This document shows, in pieces, positions 54,033 through 63,572 of a DNA stretch of 64,000 nucleotides (position 1 is the stretch's first letter; each line of letters opens with the position of its first letter). Origin of the DNA: Microcystis panniformis FACHB-1757 (GTDB taxonomy: Bacteria; Cyanobacteriota; Cyanobacteriia; Cyanobacteriales; Microcystaceae); contig NZ_CP011339.1 in the NCBI RefSeq assembly GCF_001264245.1, forward strand, positions 1 to 64,000, given 5' to 3'. Below the pieces are notes generated by a model, which worked only from the letters and a program-made list of their open reading frames with translations, was not told where the DNA came from and made no database searches. Made by a program: the position numbers and the translations under genes.

Positions 54033-54757
54033 GAAAATTTTACTAGATGTGATTAAAGGACATAAGCAAGAAGAATTAATGGAAGCCTTAAAAGCACAGC
54101 CAGACGCAGTTCGGGAGAAAGTGAAAGAAGTGAGCGTCGATATGTGGTCAGGATTTACAGCAGTGATCAAGGAATTATTTCCCAATGCTAAAATCATCTA
54201 TGACCGTTTTCATGTAATGGCTATCATCAATGACGAGCTTAATAAATTGAGAAAGTTAATGGGGGTGCATGAAAAAGGATTACCTCATTTATTATGGAAG
54301 AATAAAGAGGACTTAAAGGACGAGCAAAAACAACAACTAGAAGTTATTCTGAAAGAACATCCATGCTTAGGAATAGCCGGGGAAATGAAAGAAGAAATTA
54401 GACAAATTTATCAAAGTAGTAGAACGTTCAGAGGTGCTGAGAGAAAATTGGAAAAATGGATAAGAATAGGCGGGATATTATATGAAAGTAGTGCCAGGAT
54501 GATCCAGAAGCATTTGCCAGGTATTTGTAATTACTTTGAAAATCAGACAACCAACGGATTAATTGAGGGAATGAATACCAAAATAAAGCTTATTAAAAGA
54601 ATGAGTTATGGATTTACCAATTTTGAACATCTTCGACTTAAGCTGTTTGCTTGCTTTAATTCATAACAAAAATTAACACACGAAAACCAGAAGAGCCTTT
54701 TTTTTATTATCATTTAAGATTTATTTGAACCAATAAATGCTAGGCAATTCAGATTTT

Positions 54758-54903
54758 GGCTCTCTTATTCTTTGTGTGATCAGTTTAACTTACTATAGAA
54801 GCGATCAATCTTTGTGTCCTCTGTGTCTCTGTGGTTCCTTCCGCTCGCTCGCCCGCAGGACTGTATCTTAGAATACATTTTACCCACCAAACCTAAGAGA
54901 GCC
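54758..54903. mobile_element. MITE family 4, copy 2 (146 bp, inverted)
   Basis: GGCTCTCTTATTCTTTGTG ... CCAAACCTAAGAGAGCC; 7-bp duplication AGATTTT (54751-54757 and 54904-54910). Inverted relative to copy 1 at 43897. Confidence 0.9.
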
Positions 54904-54981
54904 AGATTTTATCTTAAATAACACTTAAAAAATATTGGCAACAGTGCCAAACTGGAAAAAGTTTGCTAACCTGATTACATT

Positions 54982-55000
54982 GATAATAAGAATCATTCTT
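54982..55000 (+). promoter_or_regulatory. Fur box upstream of the porin gene
   Basis: GATAATAAGAATCATTCTT matches the 19-bp Fur consensus GATAATGATAATCATTATC at 15 of 19 positions. It ends 19 bases before the porin start, so Fur-Fe binding would block transcription when iron is ample. Confidence 0.75.
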
Positions 55001-55019
55001 GTAGGTGTGAGAGACAGCA

Positions 55020-56582
55020 ATGAAAATCAAGCAAAATTTCCTAACAGCAGCGATATTACTGGGTTTTTCTGGTCCGGTACTGGCTAATAGTCTCGAAAAC
55101 CTCTCTAGTAACCCCATGGCACAGGTAACAAGTGTCAATCAATTGCGGGATGTTTCTCCCACCGCCTGGGCGTTTGAGGCCTTAAGAAGTCTCGTGGAGA
55201 GGTATGGTTGTATAGTAGGTTATCCTGACCGTACTTTTCGCGGTGAACGCGCTTTAACTCGTTGGGAATTTGCCGCCGGGTTGAATGCTTGCTTAAATAC
55301 CCTAGAAAGATTGATTCAAGAAGGAGTAGCGGTATTAAAAGAAGATCTAGACAAAATCAAGCGATTAGTTAGCGAATTCGAGACCGAATTAGCGGCATTG
55401 GGTGCTAGGGTTGATAACTTGGAAAATCGAGTCGCTTTTCTGGAAAATAATCAATTTTCCACCACCACTAAATTAACCGGGGAAGTGGTGATGGCATTAT
55501 ATGGGGTAGCCACAGGAGAAAAAAACGGTGGTGAAGGGATTCCCCAAGTGCCAGCTTTTGGTTATCGGGCCCGTTTAGAATTAAATACTAGCTTCACAGG
55601 CAAAGATTTACTCTATACCCGTCTAGCAACGGGAAATATTGCCGATTTAGCCGATACTACGGGAACTTTTGAAAGTACCTTAGCCTTTACCCAACCGGAC
55701 GGCAACGATTTATTGCTAGAAGTTTTAAACTACAGTTTCCCCCTAACGGAAAATATCCAACTCTGGTTAGAAGCGACGGGAGGTGCTAAAGATGACTTTA
55801 CCAATACCCTCAACTTTTTGGATGGAGATGGTGCTAGTGGGGCGCTTTCCGCTTTTGGTACTCGCAATCCCCTTTATTTTGCCCCCGGACAAACTGGACT
55901 CGGTTTACAGGGTAATTATGGGGCTTTGCAATTCAGCGCCGGTTATCTTGCCGGGGATGCTAACGATCCTAACCCGGGTGCGGGTTTATTTAACGGTTCC
56001 TATACTGCCCTAGGGCAGCTGGGTTATGTTCCTAACGAGAATTTTGGCATTGCTTTATCCTACCTTCATGGTTATAACCAATTAGATACGGGAACGGGAA
56101 GCCAGCGCTCGAATTTCCGATTTTTCACCGAAGAACTATTCGGGGAGGCCGTGCCGACAATTAATAATAGTTTGGGTTTACAATTTACTTGGCGAATTGT
56201 CGATGGTTTTGTCCTCGGTGGTTGGGGTGGCTATACAAAAGCTATCACTCTTAGCACCTTAGATGGACAACTAGAACGCGGGGATTTAGATATCTGGAAT
56301 TGGGCGGTAACTTTGGCTTTTCCTGATTTATTTAAGGAAGGAAATACGGCGGGTATTATTGTTGGTATGCAGCCCTGGGTATCTAGTTCTAGTATTAGAT
56401 TAAATGATGGCAGTGCTACTAATGATCCCGATACTTCCTTTCATATTGAAGGATTTTATGAGTGGAAACTCACTGATAATATTGCCCTTACTCCGGGGGT
56501 AATCGTGATTACTTCTCCTAACTCTAATAACAACAATTCCACCTTAGTTATCGGTACTATCCGCACGACTTTTACTTTCTGA
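55020..56582 (+). CDS. Iron-regulated SLH/OprB-type outer-membrane porin
   Basis: 520 residues. Signal peptide MKIKQNFLTAAILLGFSGPV; SLH domain with VNQLRDVSPTAWAFEALRSL, VERYGCIVGYPDRTFRGERA and LTRWEFAAGLNACLNTLERL; a coiled coil (DKIKRLVSEFETELAALGAR) and an OprB-type 16-strand barrel ending in the aromatic TIRTTFTF. SLH-OprB proteins form cyanobacterial outer-membrane channels tethered to peptidoglycan; a subgroup takes up inorganic iron. The Fur box upstream supports that subgroup. Intact. Confidence 0.9.
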   Translation: MKIKQNFLTAAILLGFSGPVLANSLENLSSNPMAQVTSVNQLRDVSPTAWAFEALRSLVERYGCIVGYPDRTFRGERALTRWEFAAGLNACLNTLERLIQEGVAVLKEDLDKIKRLVSEFETELAALGARVDNLENRVAFLENNQFSTTTKLTGEVVMALYGVATGEKNGGEGIPQVPAFGYRARLELNTSFTGKDLLYTRLATGNIADLADTTGTFESTLAFTQPDGNDLLLEVLNYSFPLTENIQLWLEATGGAKDDFTNTLNFLDGDGASGALSAFGTRNPLYFAPGQTGLGLQGNYGALQFSAGYLAGDANDPNPGAGLFNGSYTALGQLGYVPNENFGIALSYLHGYNQLDTGTGSQRSNFRFFTEELFGEAVPTINNSLGLQFTWRIVDGFVLGGWGGYTKAITLSTLDGQLERGDLDIWNWAVTLAFPDLFKEGNTAGIIVGMQPWVSSSSIRLNDGSATNDPDTSFHIEGFYEWKLTDNIALTPGVIVITSPNSNNNNSTLVIGTIRTTFTF

Positions 56583-56880
56583 TTTGTCTAGGCAGCCAGT
56601 CAGAGATAAAGATAAAATATGACAGGACTTGAAATCATCTCTCCACTGGCTGCCATTTCGCACTCTAAACTAACTGAGTGAAGGGGGCATTTATGGTATT
56701 TTTAGAAGCAATTTAGCCTACTTTTGTGGTTTCTTTTTTGATGGATTTAGAGGGTTTTAGTTTATGCTTGAGGGTTGAAGTTGTGGCGAAGAGGTCAAGG
56801 ACGATTTGAGGAACACTGTTAAATGTGATTAAATAGAGTACAATGAAAGTTGAAGATACACCTAGTTACCTAGTTAAGCC
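56583..56880. other. Intergenic region
   Basis: AT-rich, with a possible GGCAGCCAGT...ACTGGCTGCC inverted pair (56591-56653) that may end porin transcription. An AAATAGAGTACAATG-like motif near 56833 may be the promoter of the antitoxin gene. Confidence 0.5.
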
Positions 56881-57058
56881 ATGAAACAAGTTATCAAAAA
56901 TATTAAGGTATCGGAGATTCCTACACTAATCGCTCAGTTAGGTCTTTCTCCTGAACAAGAAGTTAATCTGACAATTGAGGAAAATTCAGAAAGTCTTATC
57001 TCAATTATGGATAAAGTCGGCAAAAAGGCTCAAGCTAAAGGTTTGACAGAAGATAAAC
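56881..57058 (+). pseudogene. Antitoxin-like protein, truncated by ISL3-type element A
   Basis: About 59 residues remain: MKQVIKNIKVSEIPTLIAQL, GLSPEQEVNLTIEENSESLI, SIMDKVGKKAQAKGLTEDK. This is the pattern of small cyanobacterial antitoxins, with a C-terminal AxxxGLTExxL. The last few residues are lost where GGCTCTTCTAGG begins. The expected downstream toxin is absent, having been lost with the right end of the IS and replaced by IS4. Confidence 0.65.
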
Positions 57059-57336
57059 GGCTCTTCTAGGTTCTGTGTGAGCATGGTATAATAGTAACAC
57101 AGAACAGGAGGTGGGTTATGTGGATAAATTTTGATCAACTCCTCGATTTACCAAATGTAACAGTGGTCAATTATCAAAAAATTGCTCAGACAATTTTCCT
57201 AAAGCTTGCTCTTTTAAATGAAACAATTGAATGTCCGAATTGCCATCAAACCTTAGACAGAATCAATCAGACAGAGTATAATCTAGTCAGAGACTTGTCA
57301 ATATTAGGTAATCCAGTATATTTAGAAGTACCACGC
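57059..57336 (+). mobile_element. ISL3-type element A, 5' fragment
   Basis: 278 bp matching 52023-52300, including the transposase start (MWINFDQLLDLPNVTVVNYQ, Val for Ala). It ends at GAAGTACCACGC where IS4-type C begins. The remainder of the element is missing from the far side. Confidence 0.92.
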
Positions 57337-58660
57337 CTGACTGACGGACACAAGTGGGTCAAAACCTGACAAGACAAGGGTTGCCAAAAAGAAAAATATC
57401 TGGGTAGATAGGGAAAAAGCAAGAATCCCTACAAGATGAAAACCGAGAACAGAATCTTCTCCCAAGTTTATTCCTATCTAGAACAAGGAAGCCGATTTGT
57501 GGATAAAAGACATTTAACCGTCCTCAGTTGGATGGTGACAGCCCTACTCAGTAGTCAAAGTCTCAATCAAGCCAGATGGGAACCCTTTGTACAAAGCAGA
57601 GCCGAACAAGCCAATAGTTATCAGAGACGGTGGAATCGCTTTTGCCAGAATGGAAGAGTAGCGGTGGAAAAGATATACATCCCCTTAATATTGAAAGCCA
57701 TCGAGACTTGGAAGGAGAAGGGGGAAAGACTGTATCTAGCAATAGATACCACTCTGTTGTGGAATCAATACTGCTTTGTCTATCTAGCGGTGGTCTGCGG
57801 GGGGAGAGCCGTCCCCTTGATGTGGATGGGATTAGAACATGGTAGTGCCAGCCTAGCTTTTGAGAAATACGAACCCTTGTTGGACAGAGCCAAAGGCTAT
57901 CTTCAGGGCTTTGAGAATGTCATGCTGTTAGCCGACCGAGGCTTTGCCAATCAGCAATTAATTCAATGGCTCAGGAAAAATACTTGGCATTGGTGTCTTC
58001 GCTTACCTTGCGATACCCTCATTTACGGTGTTCGCCGTCGGGGTTTTGGCTATGAGGTCAGAGAACTCTATCCTCCCAAACGGCAAGCCTGCTTTGATCG
58101 CAACGTTCAAGTCTGGCAGGAGGCTAGAATCACTGCTCATCTTGCTTTAGCCTCTGTTCCAGGGGTTAAGGATAATTGGGCAATTCTGAGCGATGAACCT
58201 CCTACCCTTGACACCTTCTGGCAGTATGGTCTTCGTTTTCCCATTGAACATCTCTTTCAAGGGCAGTAAATCGGGCGTTTTTGACTGGGAACATTCTCGT
58301 GTTCGCTCTGCTGCTTGTTTAGAACGTCTCTATCTCATTGTTGCCATTTCTATTCTCTTTGCTACTTTAACTGGCATGGCGGTTCAACAATCTGGCTCTC
58401 GCCGTCAGGTTGATGCTCATTTTCGGCGTGGTTTGAGTTATTTGAAAATTGGTTGACGTTGGCTGGCGGGAGTTGTTCATAAGGCGCGTCCCTTCTTGCG
58501 ACTTGACCACTTATTTTCTGTTGACCCTTTTCCCTGTTGGCTCTTCTCGCAAAGCTCGTCAGGATTATTATGGCAAAATTACCTTTTCTTTTATTCAGGA
58601 GTTTGAGGCTTTCACATAACAGTACTTGTCTTTGTATTGAAAAATGTGTCCGTCAGTCAG
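57337..58660 (+). mobile_element. IS4-type element C, uninterrupted copy (1,324 bp)
   Basis: Inverted ends CTGACTGACGGACACA / TGTGTCCGTCAGTCAG. The left neighbour is ISL3-A and the right neighbour is ISAs1, with no target duplication. A deletion or recombination between copies must have joined the two sides. Confidence 0.93.
57436..58456 (+). pseudogene. IS4-type C transposase, +1 frameshift near the 3' end
   Basis: ORF1 (277 residues, 57436-58269) contains LAIDTTLLWNQYCFVYLAVV, MLLADRGFANQQLIQWL and GLRFPIEHLFQGQ, stop. ORF2 overlaps in the next frame: SFKGSKSGVFDWEHSRVRSA, RLYLIVAISILFATL, RRGLSYLKIG to 58456. The conserved IS4 phrase (..E..F.D.KS.GF.) spans the shift at CTC TTT CAA. All copies of this element in the window share the shift, so it is either an old inactivating mutation or a programmed +1 frameshift. 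Confidence 0.88.
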
Positions 58661-58679
58661 CTAATTGACACCTCCTTTT

Positions 58680-59424
58680 TCAGTCAACCGCACTGGCCTC
58701 CAAGATTTTTACCATGAAATTATCATCCATGCTCGCCCTATAACGTTTCATTTTCAGACTCATTTTCGAGGGCTCCTGCTTCAACAAATTCACACTTAAA
58801 CGGCGCAACAGACCTAGGTTTTCCGCTCCATGCCCCAGACGAACCCGACTGGCATCTTCATTAAAGGTAACATCGAGTACCCAATGGAGACTATTTTCAA
58901 TACTCCAATGTCCGCGAATCACCTCGGCGTGTTTTTGGGCATCCGCTGCTAAACTACTGATGAAGAAGCGAATTTCTGTCGTAGTTTTATTCCATAATTG
59001 GCGGACACTGCGAACCATGACTACGGTGGTTAGGCCAGGCCACAGACTCTGCCGATGCAGGGGCGGTAATTGGGACACCGGCACCACCCAAATTTGACGG
59101 GTTTCGATCCGGTGATGCCCCGACTCCACCTTTTCGTGGTAGCTGTATTCAATCCCTTGCCAATCCCCGGCTATAGCTTGGTCAAACCAGCCTTCTACTT
59201 GTTGAAAGAGCTTGCCCTGATTGCCTTTGAGGGCTAAGACGTCATCTCCGCCCCCAGACTTGATTTGTTGGGCAATTTCCGTCTGGGTTCCCATGGCATC
59301 CAAAGTGACTATCGCTCCCTTGAGATTGAGCAATTGCACTTCTGAGCGGCACGGCGGTAATTTCATTGGATTTACTGTCCACTTTTTCTTGGGCTAAGAC
59401 TAACCCATGTTCGCTACTCCAAGC
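58680..59424 (-). pseudogene. ISAs1 transposase copy 2, C-terminal part
   Basis: Identical in translation to 37829-38573, including the same frameshift after SNEITAVP and the motifs IVTLDAMGTQTEIAQQIKSG and GHWSIENSLHWVLDV. The N-terminal parts are at 60571-60794 (LIHIDGKTAKGSYDREKKL) and 63770-63999 (MAEGFGPLVLNPKQEREAKL). Not functional. Confidence 0.92.
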
Positions 59425-59429
59425 ACTTA

Positions 59430-60567
59430 TACTTTGCACGGCTACAACTTGCATTTTTTACTCAAGGACAATAATATAGTTTAAGAGTCATAATTAGAAG
59501 CAAAGCACTCATTAAAAACATGATTAACCTAGAATTCACGGAAGAAGAAAAGAACTCACTGTATTATGAAAGATTTCATCATCCCCATCCCCGGGTTCAA
59601 CTGAAGATGGAAGTTCTCTGGTTAAAAAGCCAAAAGATACCGCACCAAAAAATTTGTCAGTTAGCAGGAATCTCGCCAAATACCTTATTAACCTATCTTC
59701 GCAATTATCAAGAAGGCGGAATAGAAAAATTAAAAGAAATCAACTTCTATCGCCCTAAAAGTGAATTAGAGTTTCAAAAAGAAACCCTCAAAAAATACTT
59801 CGAGAAAAATCCAGCAGCCACAATAAATGAAGCTGTATATAGGATAGAAGAATTGACGGGAATAAAACGAAGTCCTACCCAAGTGAGAAAATTTTTAAAA
59901 TCAATGGGAATGAAATGTTTAAAAGTAGGTTCTCTTCCTTCTAAAGCTGACCCAGATGAACAAGAGGACTACAAAGAAAAAAAGCTAGAACCCAGACTAA
60001 ATGAGGCAAAAGAAGGAAAAAGGGCTGTTTTTTTTGTTGATGCCGCTCACTTCGTCATGGGAGCATTTCTTGGTTTTGTTTGGTGTTTTGAGAGACTTTT
60101 TGTTAAGTCACCGAGCGGGCGTAAACGCTTCAATGTTTTAGGAGCATTAAATGCAATAACTCATGAAGTTATTCTGGTAACATATGACACTTATATTACG
60201 GCAACTCAAGTCTGTGAACTCCGGTCAAAAATAGCTGCTTTAGGACTAATGATTCCCATCACTCTAGTCTTAGATAATGCCCGCTATCAAAAATGTAAAA
60301 TTGTTGAAGAATTGGCTCTTTCTTTGTCAATAGAGCTGCTCTATCTGCCGTCTTATTCACCTAATCTAAATTTAATTGAAAGGCTGTGGAAATTGGTCAA
60401 AAAGAAATGTTTATATGGTAAATATTATGAGAACTTTTCTGACTTTTCTTCAGCTATTTATGAATGTCTGAATGATGCCCATCTGAAACATAAAAAAGAA
60501 CTGGATTCCTTGCTGACTCTACGATTTCAGAAGTTTAATAAATCTCAGATTATGAACGTCTAAAGTA
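59430..60567 (+). mobile_element. IS630-family element, copy 3
   Basis: 1,138 bp, TA at 59428-59429 and 60568-60569. The empty site CAAGCACTTACTGTGTGC is intact at 38570-38587 in ISAs1 copy 1. Confidence 0.95.
59520..60563 (+). CDS. IS630-family transposase, copy 3
   Basis: 347 residues, intact. Same helix-turn-helix and DDE motifs as copies 1 and 2, with LRNYQEGG, ENPAAT and VTYDTY in place of the alternatives. The three copies therefore differ by a handful of substitutions and all keep FFVDAAHF, LVLDNARYQKC and NLIERLWKLVKK. Confidence 0.95.
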   Translation: MINLEFTEEEKNSLYYERFHHPHPRVQLKMEVLWLKSQKIPHQKICQLAGISPNTLLTYLRNYQEGGIEKLKEINFYRPKSELEFQKETLKKYFEKNPAATINEAVYRIEELTGIKRSPTQVRKFLKSMGMKCLKVGSLPSKADPDEQEDYKEKKLEPRLNEAKEGKRAVFFVDAAHFVMGAFLGFVWCFERLFVKSPSGRKRFNVLGALNAITHEVILVTYDTYITATQVCELRSKIAALGLMIPITLVLDNARYQKCKIVEELALSLSIELLYLPSYSPNLNLIERLWKLVKKKCLYGKYYENFSDFSSAIYECLNDAHLKHKKELDSLLTLRFQKFNKSQIMNV

Positions 60568-61276
60568 TACTGTGTGCAAAGCCTTTAGTTTCTTTTCACG
60601 GTCATAGGAACCCTTGGCGGTTTTCCCATCTATGTGGATTAGTTCTAGGTTCAATTTTTCGGTGATTTCCCCGATCCACCCTAGGAATCCCGACCTTAAT
60701 TGCTCGGGTTCTAGCATTCCTAAGACTCGACCCAAGGTGTCGTGGGAAGGTATCCCATTGGGTAATTCCAAAAAGGTTTTCAACCAGGATTGTTCAAGGG
60801 GTGACAAGGCGACTAAAAGGCTTGCTGGATAAGGCGCATAGCCGTTAGACCCCTAGAAAAATCGGGGTGTTTTCCTGGCTTGAGGCGGATCAAAGAAAAG
60901 GCGAGTTCCGAGTACGCGTCCATCGACTCGATCCAGAAGCTCCCATAAGTACCTATCCAAAAATCGCTATGTCTTTCCGGACCGCGTTTCGCTTCTTTGG
61001 AGCGACAAATATAATCGCGAGTTCCCGATTTCTTGAGATTTTGACCACGGGTTGTATTCAAAGAGTAAGCGATAGCGATTAATAAAATTAAGGCGAGAAA
61101 GCGAGGCTCGCTCACTTTCGTTTTTTCAAGATTATATCCTCCCGTTTGACAATCTTTGAACATCGCTTCAATCCCGAATCGAGATTTATATAACTTGAGA
61201 GTTATCTCTAAAGATTCTAGGTTGGTCAATAAATACCAAGGCTCTTTAGACCCTTTAGTTCGATAACCTCTTTTCC

Positions 61277-61408
61277 GGCTCTTCTCGACTTTGTGTGATA
61301 ATTTTTGCTTATGGAATCGTGAAATGTTTACTGGGAAAGACTTTTAGGACTATTTTGCGGATATTCTATCAGTATAGACCTAGTTTCCACACAGAAACCA
61401 GAAGAGCC
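61277..61408. mobile_element. MITE family 1, copy 4 (132 bp)
   Basis: GGCTCTTCTCGACTTTGTG ... CCAGAAGAGCC; 7-bp duplication CTTTTCC (61270-61276 and 61409-61415). It splits the IS4-type D transposase after ATYGKR. Confidence 0.93.
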
Positions 61409-61736
61409 CTTTTCCCATAAGTTGCTAGGTTGAACCCCTCGATCTCATGGCTTTTCGTGTGGGTCACTCCCCGAAAGAAGTTTCGCTCGCCCCGGTTCGG
61501 TTCTAACTCGGAAAGGGCTTGATAGTTTTCTCCATCTTTCAATCGCGTGTAGGTACTTTTCTTTTGACGGAAGATAAAAGCTACACCTCTGTCGTCAAGC
61601 CACTTCCCTAATTGCGCTGACTGAAATTCACGGTCTCCCATTACGACGAGCGGATAGGGTTTCAACAACCCTAAGACTGGCTTGAGGAATTTTTTCGGTT
61701 CCCCGAGAGCGCTACTTCCTTTTTTATTCAGTAACA

Positions 61737-63158
61737 GGCTCTTCGTTACCCTTTATGCTAAATCAACATACAAGATGCCAAGATAACATACTTCTAACCC
61801 AAAAATTCCGAAAGTTTCTAAAGCCATAGCCTCTCCGTTTTATTAGTTTAAGTTTATTGTTGATTCCCTCGACCACCCCATTCGTTGTCCTTCGCTCGAA
61901 ATAACTAATTATTTCTCCAAACCAGTTTCGGATTGTTTGACAACTCTTGGTAAAAACACTGGAGGATTTTGCCAACCATTCCGAGATGGATAGCAGTCCT
62001 TCTGTCGGATTCTCTGAGGTTTCATAAATCTTTCTAAATTCTTCCTTTAACTCGTGCATCTTTTTCAAATTTGGGAAATTTTCTTTGATAGCTTCTAGTT
62101 TGATTTTTTGAGTTTCCGTTAAATCTTTTTCATTTTTTAACAAGCTATATTTACTTCGCTTTAAAACTTCTAGCTTCGCTTCTTTTTCCGCTTTCTGTTT
62201 TTTATTTTTCTGCGCTTCTACGGCTCTTTTTTCTGCTTTTCTTTGTTCGTCTAACTCTTGATTAATTTGTTTCATTACATGGAATCTATCGGCGACTACC
62301 TCGGCCGATGGCATCAATTCTTTCACCAAATTTTTATAGGGCAACCAAAGGTCTATGCTGACTTCTTCAATTTGCTCTAACACCTCTTTTCCCCACCCTG
62401 TAAGCGTTTCCCTCAATTCTTCTTGTGTTCGCTTCTCTAGAATAGCTATTAGTTTTCCCGTATCTAAATTTACTAAAACCGCACAGTAATTTTTTTGTCC
62501 TTTGACTAGAGCGATTTCGTCAATTCCTAGTCTTTTTAATTTCGATAGGTCTGTCTCTGTAATTTCTTCAGCTATGTCCTCTATCATTCTTTGAATCTCT
62601 TCTTCCGTTACGTCATTTCTTCGACTAACATTTAAAATATCTCCTGATTTTAATTGTTCGAGTATATTCTCGGCTAGTCTTTTCGTATAGGTTCGTTTCT
62701 TGGCGACAAAATCTAACTCTTCGCTAAAGGGTTTCTGACAATTATCGCACTTAAATTGACGACGATTAACCTGTAGGTACACTGGTTGTCCTGAGATTGG
62801 TAAATCTTTGACTAAATGTCGATGATTTTGGTGGAGTTTATCGCTCTCTAACCCACAACGAGGACAGGTTGCTTTTTGATTTTTCGATTCGATTCGGCAA
62901 ACTATACCGATATTTTCTAGGTGTAGATAGCCTTGAATACAGGTTCCTTTTAGGTTCAAAAATTTGTCAAGTATCATAAGTAAAATAATCTCGTTTTTGG
63001 CTATTATATCAAATCTTAACTCAATTGTCTATCTTTTGGTATTAACCTGTTTGTGCCTTAAGTCCTTCCCTGTATGGATTTCAGCTACTTTTGAGCGTAG
63101 GCGCTCTCATCGAATTTTATTTTAAGTTAATTATTTGCATAACAATTCCCGAAGAGCC
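61737..63158 (-). mobile_element. ISL3-type element B, copy 2 (1,422 bp)
   Basis: Ends GGCTCTTCGTTACC and CCCGAAGAGCC; 8-bp duplication CAGTAACA (61729-61736 and 63159-63166), the ISL3-family standard. Confidence 0.95.
61763..62977 (-). CDS. ISL3-family transposase B, copy 2, intact
   Basis: 404 residues. Zinc knuckles CPRCGLESDKLH and CDNCQKPF, then the DDE domain: RLGIDEIALVKGQKNYCAVL (Asp), EVSIDLWLPYKNLVKELMPS (Asp), EVVADRFHVMKQINQELDEQ, a Lys/Glu coiled coil, and TTNGVVEGINNKLKLIKRRG (Glu). The frame is uninterrupted, unlike copy 1. It could mobilise ISL3-type elements and perhaps the MITEs with matching ends. Confidence 0.95.
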   Translation of the reverse strand: MILDKFLNLKGTCIQGYLHLENIGIVCRIESKNQKATCPRCGLESDKLHQNHRHLVKDLPISGQPVYLQVNRRQFKCDNCQKPFSEELDFVAKKRTYTKRLAENILEQLKSGDILNVSRRNDVTEEEIQRMIEDIAEEITETDLSKLKRLGIDEIALVKGQKNYCAVLVNLDTGKLIAILEKRTQEELRETLTGWGKEVLEQIEEVSIDLWLPYKNLVKELMPSAEVVADRFHVMKQINQELDEQRKAEKRAVEAQKNKKQKAEKEAKLEVLKRSKYSLLKNEKDLTETQKIKLEAIKENFPNLKKMHELKEEFRKIYETSENPTEGLLSISEWLAKSSSVFTKSCQTIRNWFGEIISYFERRTTNGVVEGINNKLKLIKRRGYGFRNFRNFWVRSMLSWHLVC

Positions 63159-63572
63159 CAGTAACACCCAATATACGGGCAAAGCTCTCCGACCACAAAT
63201 CACACTGGCGACGAATAAATTTCTACCCTTCCAATCGGTTCTATCTATGACGACTAATAATCTTCCCGCGTGTTTCAGTTTTTTGAGCCTTCTTCTTGGC
63301 TCTCGATTTTTATTTTTTCCGCTAAATTCTAGCTTGACGATCTGTTTGATCAAAGGAAACCACAAGAGTTTCACGTTTAGTTGCGGGAGCTTAAGAAATC
63401 TCTGCAAATTCCGTCTTCTACTTTCAAAGGTTATCGGTTGCGGGAAAAGAGCGGCCAGTTTCTCTAGTTGGACTATCCGATGACTTTGTAAGAGCAGGAT
63501 TAGGAGCTGTAAGGTCAAATAGCTCGCCTCGCTAAGGTTCGCCTGTAAACAAGCCTGATAGAATGAAGGTAA

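Larger units (their letters stand above)
52082..54666 (+). pseudogene. ISL3-family transposase A, split by IS insertion
   Basis: 5' part 52082-52610: MWINFDQLLDLPNATVVNYQ, CPNCHQTLDRINQTEYNLVR, FHCQKCQKYISERLSFMRLR (two zinc knuckles, as in ISL3) and ISLDEFSNLKGHKDFITTVV (first Asp). 3' part 54041-54666: LLDVIKGHKQEELMEALKAQ, EVSVDMWSGFTAVIKELFPN (Asp), KIIYDRFHVMAIINDELNKL and TTNGLIEGMNTKIKLIKRMS (Glu). Removing the insertion joins DMDKKI to LLDVIKG without loss. Inactive as it stands. Confidence 0.92.
52023..54697 (+). mobile_element. ISL3-type element A, copy 1, interrupted by ISL3-type element B
   Basis: Ends GGCTCTTCTAGGTTCTGTG and CGAAAACCAGAAGAGCC. Without the inner 1,422-bp element and its 8-bp duplication it is 1,245 bp. 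The right end matches MITE family 1, suggesting that family derives from this element. The T-rich flanks prevent a clean call of its own target duplication. Confidence 0.88.

Noticed and set aside
63091..63483. Forward 130-codon frame
   Set aside because: It is antisense to the IS4-type D transposase start and crosses the ISL3-B border.
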